Shown here: positions 1-8,984 of the stretch, piece by piece | Layout of the letters: each line of letters starts with the position of its first letter | Position numbering within the stretch: position 1 is the stretch's first letter | Assembly: GCA_964036045.1 (NCBI GenBank) | Contig: OZ038384.1 | Location: 44,641,704-44,705,703 of the forward strand | From: Eutreptiella sp. 'Long Island Sound 2002' | Taxonomy: Eukaryota; Euglenozoa; Euglenophyceae; Eutreptiales; Eutreptiaceae | Length of the DNA: 64,000 nucleotides | Direction: 5' to 3' | Notes under the pieces: generated by a model | The model's database searches: none | The model's input: the letters and a program-made list of their open reading frames with translations, nothing else | Told to the model about the DNA's origin: nothing | Position numbers and translations under genes: made by a program

Positions 1-1090
1 CATGTGCTTCAGCGCCTTCCTTCGAGCCGACTTGCGTTTCATGTTTCAATCAAGAATGCTGATATCCAAGACCTGTGTCAGCCCTGGCGGCAGTGCCACT
101 TCCACTGCGCTGTCTTGCTCCTCAACACGCCTTCCAGACGTTTGTATTGGGGAAAGGGTGAATGCACAATCGAACTACTATACTCGCCGCGCTGTCCTCC
201 AGCAATGAGCTATTTCGTTTTCGGTTTTTACTTGGGATAGCCCAAGGATTTAGGTTGGCATTGTCTTGGCTAACCGTCAATCCTATGGCGGTTGGCACCG
301 ACGACGGTTGCTGGCCAACCGGCGCCGGTTGGGGTGGGGGGGGGGGTGGCATTAAGGACAGCTCTGTGCAGCCTTGCTCTAACCTCGACATTGACCAGGG
401 CTTGCCAGTCTAAGATCCAGTCATTGCTTGATTGCCCCGCGCCAACCCCATTCCCCGTCCTCTTACTTGCCACAGGCGATGTGGCCTGGTGTTGTTGAGG
501 TGGATCGCATCCCAGGGAATGGGACGGGGGGGGGGGGGGTTGCATGGTCCGTGTATTTGCCCCCAACTACTCAATTGGAGACCACTTAATGTGCCTGACT
601 CTTTGCCCCAGGGCGGTGCCCATTTGTGGGAGTACATGTCTGCCCGGTTGCATTGATCTCTTCTGAAGGTATCCGTCTTATAAAACGTTGCGAAGTCCTG
701 ATCTCACCCTCTCCCCCTCGCTCTCTGAGTGCACAGTTTACGCTTTGAGCTGAACCCTGGTACCATTCCTCTGTCGGGTTTGCGCCTCATCCTCTGTGTT
801 TCCTAGTGCGCATGCACACGTGCACGTTGTGTTGTTGTGGCATGTGGTGATGCCAGTGCTCTGTGCTCACAAAGCGGCAATTTTGCTCCCTCACCCTTGA
901 GACAAATGACCATGTCTGCAATTGTATCTGAGGGGGAATTGGTGCACCGCTTGTTGCAGAAGCAGAATGCAGCGGTGCACAGTAAATCAGCCCTGCAACA
1001 CAGCAGTCACACAAAGACTCCCAGTGGCAGGGCCCCTAATTACCCGCTTCTGGAAATGAGCGGGTAATGCCGCCGAAATAGCCCTGAGTA
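1..1090. other. No gene recognised (upstream of transporter gene)
   Basis: I see no conserved protein, RNA or repeat family here. The only obvious structure is G homopolymers near 334-350 and 526-540. The short open frames have no recognisable motif. Confidence 0.5.
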
Positions 1091-1432
1091 GGAAAAATGG
1101 GGGGAAATGGGTCTTACTGTGAGAGTTCTGCGATGTTTTGTGGAAAAACGGGGACAACATTGCGTGAAAAGCCCAAACAACCACTGTTCGTTGGCCTTCG
1201 GGGGGTTTGAGGGGGGGGTGTATTGAGCAACATGCTGAGGAAAAATGGGGGGAAGATGGGGGGGAATGGGGGAAAATGGGGGAAAATGGGTCCTACTGTG
1301 AGAGTTATCTGATGTTTTGTTGAAAAATAGGGACAACATCGCGTGAACAGCCCCAAAAACCACTTTTTGTCGGCCTTGGGGTTTGGGGGGGGGGGGGGGG
1401 GTTGTATTGAGCAACATGCCTGAGGAAAAATG
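1091..1432. repeat. Two-copy direct repeat, ~180-bp period
   Basis: Copy 1 (about 1091-1250) and copy 2 (about 1271-1440) share the same order of blocks: a GGGGAAATGGG run, CTACTGTGAGAGTT, GATGTTTTG, GGGACAACAT, CACT..TGTCGGCCTT, a G tract, then TATTGAGCAACATG. Divergence is roughly 15 percent. G-rich GGGGAAAAT filler continues on both sides, and the complementary C-rich form follows to about 1600. No function is evident. Confidence 0.7.
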
Positions 1433-1599
1433 GGGGGAAATGGAGGAAAATGGGGGATAACGTGTTTGCAAAAATTTTGCCGCTTTGGTGGACAACTGAA
1501 TATTTTTACCATCTTCCTCCACCAATTTCCCTATATTTCCCCCTGGTTTCCCCATTTTCCCCCATTTCCCCCCATTTCCCCCCATTTTTCCTTTGGCAG

Positions 1600-1919
1600 C
1601 GGGAAGTTGAGCGTGTAACTGGGGTGCCACCCTGGGCGGGTCCTCAGGGGCCCTGCAGTGGTATGTAGCAGTGGTATGTAGCAGTGCACGGTATTTTGTC
1701 TGAACGCCTCCAGAGCTCTCCAAACCATGAAGAAACCTGCCGCAGTTGTCAGCAAGCACTGGGTCACTTGGCTCAGCTTCTCGTGGCATGCAGCTGTAGA
1801 CAGTAGCTTAGCACAGCATTCACAAAGGAAGATGCAAGCGGTATGGGCAGTACATTCACTGCTATAACGTCTGTAACACGTCTGCAACTGACACACAACT
1901 CATAGTATGCTTGGTGCAA
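1600..1919. other. No gene recognised
   Basis: Only a short duplication (GGTATGTAGCAGT twice near 1660-1690) is visible. Nothing else is recognised. Confidence 0.4.
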
Positions 1920-2150
1920 TGGTTGCCATGTTGAGGACCCCCCTGGGTGGAAATCAACTTGGCTACATAACGCCTGCCATCTTGGGGTCCCAAATGTGGG
2001 CAAAGTGGCTACATAACCCCTGCCGTCTTGGGGAGCCCCCCCAAAAGGGGGTGGAAGTCAAATTGGCTACATAACACCTACCTTGGGGGCCCAAATGTGG
2101 GCATAGTGGCTACACCCCCTCCCCCCCCCGGCTGTCTCGGGGACCTTGTA
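1920..2150 (-). repeat. Tandem repeat of the 'GTTATGTAGCC' family, reverse orientation
   Basis: Three diverged units read GGCTACATAAC(C/G)CCTGCC followed by CTTGGGG and (A/C)CCAAATGTGGGC. This is the reverse complement of the 85-bp unit seen at 28022-28364 and, more diverged, at 17400-17580, 39030-39180 and 44460-44680. It probably marks an old copy of the GGTCCTTAAGG-bounded element family, here without recognisable ends. Confidence 0.55.
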
Positions 2151-2339
2151 AAGGGGGTAGGGATCAAATTGAGTGGTGTTTTTCAGGCACCCTCGTGCTG
2201 AAACTAAAAAAAAAATAGACACTCGCGCTAACACTCAAAAAAATGTTTTCGTCGGTTTTTTCTACTGTCACTCGAGGGCCACGCGTGACACTAAATACAC
2301 ACACACATATTTATTGTTTCTTCATTTTCTTTTTTTTTT

Positions 2340-2570
2340 TTACCCTTAGGGGTTCGGTAGCCGCTTTGCCCACATGTAGGCTCCCGAGGCCGGAGGGGTT
2401 AAGGAGCCACTTCTGATTTTCTCCCCGCATTGGCGAGACGGTCGGGGTTATGCAGCCATTTTGTGTGCATGCGGCCCCCCGAAAGTAGAGGTGGAGGAGC
2501 CACCTGTGATTTCCTCCTCGCGTTGAGCGTTGGGCGCGCGGTGTTGTGCTCTACTTTGCCCACCCCTACA
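2340..2570 (+). repeat. Diverged copies of the 85-bp unit, + orientation
   Basis: The blocks GAGCCACTTCTGATTTTCTCCC, CGGGGTTATGCAGCC and GAGCCACCTGTGATTTCC repeat with a spacing of about 90-100 bp. They correspond to the CCACTTCTGAT and GGGGTTATGTAGCC blocks of the better copies near 28 kb. The repeat lies upstream of the protease-like fragment at 2979-3212, in the same relative arrangement as the SAP-protein copies. Confidence 0.4.
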
Positions 2571-2978
2571 CTTGTGCCTCGTGCAATTGCCACATGCAAT
2601 TGCACGTGGTACTGGTGGTATACACATTGTGGTGGTTGCGGTTTTTGCTTGGGTAACACAGATTGTCCTACCTTCACCATGCTGCTAATGGAGAGCCTAC
2701 TACGCCCCCTACTGTTGCCCATGAATGGCTGCACCACAGCACCGGCGGTACCAACCCCTTCCCGCCCCCCAAAATGTATGCAAGGTTTGCCCAAGAGCAA
2801 CCACTTGTGTGCCCACGATTACTCGCACCATGTGTTCCAAGCGTGTCAAGCGGCCCCCTCCTCCTGAGGATGGTGGGTCTCTTTCCAATGGGGATTCAAC
2901 CCGAGAGAAAAAATGCAGGCTGGGATGAGCGATTGCCACATTTGTGCATACCAAGAGGTGGTTTAGTCCACAGACAAG

Positions 2979-3212
2979 GTGCTTGAGCCAAGGGCCAAGT
3001 CCAAGGCTTTGGAGTGGTGCGCCCACCTGAAGGAGCGAGTGGATAGTTGTGGTGCTACCGTGTCTCCGAAGCCCCACTGGTGGCAACGTACATTCTTCCT
3101 CTCGAACACCGATTGTTCCACAGGGGAGCATTGGTTCGTTTTGGGGGCGGTTGTTGAATCCTCTCTGCAAGTGTTTTTGCGGGATGCCAAGGGCAATGAT
3201 TTGTACATGTGA
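2979..3212 (+). pseudogene. C48 (Ulp1-like) cysteine protease fragment, probably from a mobile element
   Basis: The frame contains a segment with FFLSNTD, then GEHWFVLGAVV and LQVFLRDAKG. In C48 peptidases the catalytic His sits in an HW pair and the Asp follows about 17-20 residues later. Here His51 and Asp68 (numbered from 2979) are 17 apart, which fits. The upstream in-frame segment begins after a stop near 2964, and downstream the frame hits a TGA at 3210. Reading through, GIRLTAKHGSIYGDQSLSF follows but no clear catalytic Cys motif. It is therefore a broken fragment. Its position after the 85-bp-type repeat suggests it belongs to the same element family that carries SAP proteins elsewhere in the window. 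The family assignment rests on a short motif only. Confidence 0.35.
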
Positions 3213-4458
3213 CCTCTTATTGACAACCTTCGCAAAGAAGGCATCCGGCTAACCGCGAAACATGGTTCGATTTACGGCGATCAATCCCTAAGTTTTGTTG
3301 CCACAAGTGTTGCGCACAGATCTCAAAAGCAAATTTGGGCAAGTTCTTCTGCACCACAGCTTCATTGCCTTGCCCATGCTTGGAGTAAATGTCCATGGCA
3401 GTGAGTTTGCCTCATTTCACCTGTCCAAGTAGAAGTGGTGGTCAGATTGGATTTTTTACCTCAGCCCTTGCGCTGACGCCTAAAATGTTTTTGGGGAGTG
3501 CCCTCACGTTGACACTCAAAAAAAAGATATAAAGAATATATGTTTTGTTTAGTGTCACGTGAGTACACCTGCGGGATACCTGTCAGCGCTCGTTTTTTGA
3601 CGCTCAAGCTCAAAACAGATGAACACTTGGAGAATATTTCTGCAAATGGTCCAGCATTTCACAACACACCTCCAGCAATTAGTAGCAACCCTCGAGGAAT
3701 AACAGCAACCCACCGGGAATAAACAACAACCACCAAGAAGTAACAGCAACCACTGGCAATTACCAGCAAACCACCAGATGGCGAAAAGGCAAAGATAGCT
3801 GGCATTCAGAGGAAACAACAGCATTTCTAGCAAAATTCTCATAACAAAACAAGCTGCAACAAGCTGAAAAACATTTTAATATGGCAGGTCTCATCCTGCC
3901 TGAGGCAGGCTCACAGCATGTGGTTGCGAAATTCCTCACAGCAAATTTGAGATTGCATGCAAAATAAACCTGCGTCGAAATTTCCTGGTACAAAAAGTCC
4001 CAGTGCAAATCCCCCCCCACCCCTGGCTGTATTTTTGAGAAGACAAACCGCACTAGAAGGAGATGTGGTACAATGCTGGGCTGGATTTTCACAATGAACT
4101 CAGAGAGCGTCACTGCATCTGAAGGTGCATCTGAGTGGGCAAATGATATGGCAATGGCAATTAGCCCAATACAATATAATGCCGTAAGCTCTGACCCACA
4201 ATGGTTAGTGGCAGAAGATCTGACCAAACCAGGAGACATTCAATAGTGCAGGCCACGCACTTACGCAAGATTTGGTACTGGAGCAACGTGGCTCATATTG
4301 TGTCGGGCCGCTTCAGTAAGTTGTTCATGACCCTCAAGTACTGAGCTCAGGACCTGAATGCCTCCAATTTGTGTTTTCAGTTCAATGAACGGACTTCCTG
4401 CACCCAAACCCCCTTCTCTCAGCCTGCATCATGTGATGCCACAGTGCAGGCGTCTGTG
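3213..4458. other. No gene recognised; A/T-run-rich spacer
   Basis: Around 3466-3600 there are ACACTCAAAAAAAA and AGTGTCACGTGAG blocks that partly mirror similar blocks at 2191-2300, so 2.2-3.6 kb may be the remains of one element with inverted ends. From 3610 to 4380 there is only a short CCACCAnnAAnnAACAGCAACC repeat (about 3650-3770) and no coding signal. A good splice acceptor (TTTGTGTTTTCAG) ends at 4380. Confidence 0.35.
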
Positions 4459-4625
4459 ATGATGGACGCTGGCTCAGAGGACACTGCCAATGCCTTGCCT
4501 CAGCCCCGAAAGGTCGAGAAGGGCAAGTCTCAGTTGTTGGAGAGCTCAACTGAGGAGACTGCTGCAGGGCCCTCCAAAGACGCATCAGAGGAGGGCTGTG
4601 CACAGCGGTGCTGTCTCTGCATTAG
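4459..4625 (+). CDS. SLC1 transporter exon 1 (N-terminal cytosolic tail)
   Basis: ATG codons at 4459 and 4462 begin a polar Ser/Glu/Lys-rich tail that ends CCLCIR just before TM1, as in other SLC1 N-termini. The exon ends ATT AG with donor GTGTGTC at 4626. The AG joins the G at 5324 to make an Arg codon. The frame is open upstream to an acceptor-like TTTGTGTTTTCAG ending at 4380, so the exon may start at 4381 with an earlier start codon elsewhere, or 4381-4458 may be 5' UTR. Confidence 0.75.
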
Positions 4626-5323
4626 GTGTGTCGGACTCGAGCAGGATGACTTGCTTTGTCGTGTCTTCCCTTAATGTCTTTAGGGAACCGGATTTTTCTC
4701 TTTGCTCAGGACGGCCTGCTGGGCCGCAGTTGTGGGCCAGCTGTCGGCAGTTAGGGGCCAATCACTGGCAGTCAACCGAGATTGTCTGTGGTTATCATCG
4801 GGTACAACCAACTGCTTGTTGTAACCGCTAGCTGCTGTCAGTCAAATGCTAACTGCTGTTGGGTTTTGCCCTGGAGCCCACAGCAGCATGTGCAGTATTT
4901 GCTGTTGGCCCCCTTACTGAGCGCGCTGGGCGCACCGTGCAGCGGAACCCCAATTGGAATCTGGGGAATGCAGCAGGAAGGAGTCAGGTAGAAGCACAGA
5001 CAGAGTGCCCGAGCGTGGCCCTTTTTTCCTCAATGGCGTCCTTGCTGGCTCAGGGCCAGTCAGTCTTGCTTGAGCCTGGGACTTCGTGATCAGGTGGCAC
5101 ATGCGACTGGTCAGGGATGCAATGGGACGCAAATCGGCTGAAACATGACTCTAACACACGGACTGGGACAGATCTTTCAGGGACTGAAATGCGACCGCAA
5201 TGGTGCAGCGGAATTTTAATGCAGCGGACTGTAATGGACTGTGACGGACTTTTGAGGAACTGAGACTGGAATGCAATGATGGGGCAGCGATGTGGTGTAT
5301 GGCTTTCCCAATCCACCCCTCAG
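4626..5323 (+). other. Intron 1 of the SLC1 gene
   Basis: 698 bp with donor GTGTGT and acceptor ATCCACCCCTCAG. No embedded element is recognised. Confidence 0.8.
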
Positions 5324-5598
5324 GAAGGAGCTGCTGCTGTACCTCACGCTCCTGGGCGTTGTGCTGGGCATTCTGTTCGGGGCCCTGCTGCGGCTCCTGT
5401 CACCCACCGCCACGGCCCTGAAGGTCGTGGGGTTACCCGGAAATCTGTTCCTGAGGAGCCTCAAGATGCTGGTCCTCCCGCTAGTGGGGGGCTCGATCGT
5501 GGGCGGGGTCTGCAGCCTCCGCAGCACAGGCACCAACATGGGTGCCATCGCACGGAAGACGCTGTTGTACTACTTGGGAACAACAGCAGTGGCAGTGG
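5324..5598 (+). CDS. SLC1 transporter exon 2 (TM1-TM3)
   Basis: The exon encodes KELLLYLTLLGVVLG, the diagnostic PGNLFLRSLKMLVLPLV block, a GSIVGGVCSL turn and KTLLYYLGTTAVAV. It ends on the single base G at 5598, before donor GTGTGTGTGT at 5599. The acceptor CCCCTCAG gives the third base of the split Arg codon. The open frame that runs on to 5699 is intronic read-through: it loses family similarity exactly at the donor, and exon 3 restores it in the correct phase. Confidence 0.92.
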
Positions 5599-6147
5599 GT
5601 GTGTGTGTGCTCGCGTGTGCACCAATTGTCCTGTGTCCCCCAATGCTGCTTGCGGCAGTGTGTTCCAGTAGTTTCGTCTACACAATGGTTGTGCGATAAG
5701 GTATCCAACCAGCCTTTATGGGGCATTCCAGCCAAGTCACGCTGTGTTCTGCTTGTGGGAAAGGCATGCAGCATTCCCCACCCTCAGTGTACGCCGGGTA
5801 TTCTGCATATTCTTGCTGCACTACCCAGGCAGCGGACTGCGACTGCTTGCTATTTTGCCACCCATGCATAAGCCTACTGCTCCGCCACCGCCCCTAAACT
5901 GCAATCTCACTGCTAATCCGCAGCCATCTCACAGCCACCTCAAAGCTGTGTCACTGCCATTCCACTACCGCTGCACCCAACACCCCCATCGGCGAGCTGA
6001 GGTGCACAGTGGCAGGGGCCAGCCAAGCATGAGGGGGGAGCGACAATAGTACCGTTGGGCATGTGCCATAAACCCCCCAATCACAGGGGTAGTCTTTGAC
6101 GGCGCACCTGCTCGGCGTAGGTATTACAGCAAGGGGGCACTGTTGTT
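5599..6147. other. Start of intron 2 (5599-34067), no feature recognised in this part
   Basis: Intron 2 is about 28.5 kb and holds most of the mobile elements listed below. This first stretch shows no recognisable repeat or gene. Confidence 0.5.
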
Positions 6148-6256
6148 CCGCAGGCATAAAAGTTCCGTGCGTCGGGGCAGGGTGTGCGGGGGGAGAAACG
6201 GGGGGAGGTACTCTCTGTCGTGCAGCTATATTTGTTTGTGCCCTGCGTCCTTGACT
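6148..6256 (+). repeat. Left copy of a ~110-bp direct repeat bounding the DIRS-like element
   Basis: The blocks ATAAAAGTTCCGTGC, TCGGGGCAGG, GGGGGAGAAACG, TACTCT.TGTC, TTTGTGCCC and CATCCTTGACT (here GCGTCCTTGACT) appear in the same order at 17131-17241, with about 75-80 percent identity. The two copies bracket the gag-, RT- and RNase H-like remnants. They may be LTRs or the split direct repeats of a DIRS/PAT-type element. The similarity fades upstream of 6148, so the true outer end is not defined. Confidence 0.5.
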
Positions 6257-8206
6257 TTCGCATGCCTGGGACCACTCATATGAATGGAGTTGGGAGCATG
6301 TGCTGGCGGAGAACGGGGAGCTTTTGGAATGGCCTGGTCCACACTCCTGAAATCCCCAAACAAGGCGGAGGAGATCCTTGAAGAACATCGCAGCAACGTT
6401 CTCGCGGCAGGATACAACATCTGGGTGACATCAAGCCATCTCACCGCCACGCTCGGTGATGTGCTGTTCTAGCAGCTGCTAAATGTCAACATGGTGTCAA
6501 GCAATTTTCAATATTGCAGAGACAGCGTCTTGTTCGCCCTCAGTGTCTCTTGGGATGTGGACGTGCAGTGCTTCGACTTGGCGCCTGGCAGAGCCAAGCG
6601 GCCTTCAGCTACGTCGATCTCATGTGTCACGCTTCGAGAATGAGTCCGCAACGAGGGCGCCAGCACGGGCGAGCGGGGGCATCGGGCGACGGAGGATCAT
6701 ATGCAGCGTGCCCCTGGAGCAGCCGCAGTGCAACGTGGGGCAAGAGGTTGGGGATGATGATCGAAGGCCGCAAGAATTTCCTAATGTGGACGTCAATTAT
6801 GCTCTGCACAAGGTGTCCTTGAAGGCGTTGCGCAAAAGGGCAGGAGTCTCCCGCTAGATACAAACGCTTTGCCGTGTCCTAGAGCGTTATTTGAAACAGC
6901 TGCTGAGGGGTGCTGAGCTGCGCGTTCGTGACAAATCTGCCAACATGGGGCTAGGCTTTGTCATGGGGGAAGGAGCAGATGCCCCGGGCCTGTGTTGAAG
7001 CTAGCGGTGGCAATCTAGCAAATGATCCTCAAGAGTGATGACCACGCGAAGGATGTCCTCAAGGAGAATGCAAAGTAGGCACATCGTAAAGAAAAGAAGG
7101 CCCGAAAGACATCGAAGAATAGGGCGTCCAAGCGTCATGTTGGTGCCGGCAACAATAAAACGGGCTGTGACAGCAGTTATTTCAGCTCCAACTTGCCCAA
7201 GAGCAGTTCGTCCTCTTCGTTAGATGACTGCCCGGCGGGGGGGAGCAGGGCGAAATTAGGCACGAGCTACGACAAGATCAGCTACGACAAGATCTGTAAG
7301 GCAACCAAGGATGCGGTAGCAGTGGCCCCCTTCATCTACATGAAGGGGGTGCCCCACTTCCGGTCGAAAACGACTGGTGATCTAGTCAATGTCGAAAACC
7401 GCTGAGCATCCTGTCACTCTTGCCAAAACTGCGATTGGTATTGGCAAGGGGCGGAGTATGGCTGCAAAGAAGCCACCCTCCGTAAGAGGTGACGTGGTAA
7501 GCCCATCGCCCGACATTCGTGCCCAGCACGGGGCACGACCACCGGTTCGCGGCAAACTGAGGAGTGGGTGCAGTCAAGTGGCGTTGAGGCGGAGACCTAC
7601 GAAGTTCTCGGGGGAGGGAAAGCAACACCTCACGAAGTTGATGCAGGAGTTCACAAACAAGACGCAATCTGCGTGATTGTTGTTGTGCGGCAGGTGAAGG
7701 AGGCGGTTGAGCAAGCTACGTCACTACATACGCGAGCATCGCGATGCGTAGGCTCGCGGATGATGCGAAACACGGGTACATGCAAGAATTGCGAAACTTG
7801 CGGTGCGCAAGAGACGGCCTGGGGCCAGTGCAGTGAATCATTGGACGATCAAATATGCAACTCGTGCAAACAACCACTAGTGAATCGTTATTCACAAAGC
7901 TTCTTGGCGGGGGTCCGCCTCCTTGAAAAGCTCTCTTGGACCCCCTCCCCCCCGATCTATGGACACTGGCTCATTTTGTAGGCTATTGAGCAGTTCCAAG
8001 AAAAATTCGGGAAAGTCGGCCTCACAACATGTGTCGTCTCGTGGAGGAGCTCTGGGGGTGGGAGCTTTGTGCCATGGCGGCACCCAGCATCTCTTTCGGA
8101 TTGTGGGAAGTGGATGCAGTCACGGTGGCCTGCCATGGCGAGCACGTCATGTACATGGGGGCAAAAGGCCACAAAGGGTGGCACTTGGAGTGCCCAGGGT
8201 AGTAAG
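6257..8206 (+). pseudogene. Upstream (gag-like) part of the DIRS-like retroelement, decayed
   Basis: Open frames alternate without a long intact ORF: one at 6483-6857 (ends LKALRKRAGVSR), one at 7193-7405 (starts in a Ser run, with a SYDKISYDKI duplication) and one at 7568-7981 with CKNCETCG...CNSCKQ cysteine pairs. Near 8140-8200 there is a frame reading CHGEHVMYMGAKGHKGWHLEC. A Gag-type protein is suggested only by position, between the left direct repeat and the RT; no domain is certain. The region is cut at 8206 by insertion of transposon element 1 and resumes after 14723. Confidence 0.35.
8202..8206. repeat. Target-site duplication GTAAG, left
   Basis: GTAAG immediately precedes the first base of element 1 and is repeated at 14719-14723 immediately after its last base. 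Confidence 0.85.
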
Positions 8207-8231
8207 CTTAGGGGGCTCTATACGCACGTAG
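8207..8231 (+). repeat. Left terminal inverted repeat of element 1
   Basis: 25 bp starting CTTAGGGGGCTCTATACG. It pairs with 14694-14718 with a single mismatch at the seventh base (G against C). Confidence 0.88.
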
Positions 8232-8418
8232 ACTTCGTTGCTTAAAGGCACGATTCATGGCGATTTCAACATCCGTTTTTTGCACTCAAAAAAAGCATAT
8301 CATTTTTTCGGCCAACTCCACGTGTATTTTCATCGTGGGATACAACAACCTCGCCTTTTCTTGCGTCCAGATGTGCACATATACACCCCCTATTCCGGGC
8401 TGAAAATTGTATGATTTA

Positions 8419-8450
8419 AAATTTTTGGGCACTGCAGTGCCCAAAAATTT
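8419..8450. promoter_or_regulatory. 32-bp perfect palindrome with core GGGCACTGCAGTGCCC
   Basis: The core occupies 8427-8442. The arms AAATTTTT and AAAAATTT extend the symmetry perfectly to 32 bp. It is the best of eight related copies, all inside element 1, and lies 0.55 kb upstream of the transposase start. A dimeric DNA-binding protein site, such as a transposase or repressor site, is inferred. Confidence 0.6.
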
Positions 8451-8668
8451 GAAATGGCTTTTTTCAGTGGGTTCTCCAGTACACCTCTGTAGTCATCTCC
8501 ACAGGTGATGCTCTACTGCAGCAGCAGGCATCAAAACTTGGCATACCCGTTATCAATGGGTCATCGCACCGCGGTGTTATACTCGGAAGGCCACGTATAA
8601 TGTACCTTGCCCAATCACTTCCATTCCTGTCCAAATGTGCACTTGAAAATGGACTTCCAGTACTTTTC

Positions 8669-8683
8669 GGCACTGCAGTGTCC
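8669..8683. promoter_or_regulatory. Second upstream palindrome copy (GGCACTGCAGTGTCC)
   Basis: It differs from the core by one base in the right arm and again runs into AAAAAATTT. It lies 242 bp downstream of the first copy and 0.3 kb before the transposase ATG. Confidence 0.5.
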
Positions 8684-8984
8684 AAAAAATTTAAAACTCC
8701 GCATTTCACTTCTATTGGTTCCCATTGCGTAACACCTGACAAAGGACGTATGAATCATCGGACGTTGGTACTCATCCTTTGCTCATTGGAAATATACTGC
8801 CGGTTGTCTGACTGCCACCTTGGAGTGTACCCAGGCTTTGGAACGTTCCACGTCCATTGGGGGATACATTGTTTGGATCTTCGCTAGCTGCTGTTGGTCT
8901 ATGCCGCATCAAGTTTGTTTTGTGATAGTGTCTCCGTTTTCTTTGTCCCCTTACCTTTGCTGCCTGCGAACAGGACTTTTGTCC

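Noticed and set aside
5599-5699. Continuation of the SLC1 exon 2 frame to a stop at 5699
   Set aside because: Family similarity stops at 5598, and exon 3 at 34068 restores it with correct phase and splice sites.
8820-8984. Upstream extension of the element 1 transposase frame
   Set aside because: There is no ATG before 8985, an acceptor-like site lies at 8961-8973, and the ATG at 8985 gives the same length as the element 2 homologue.
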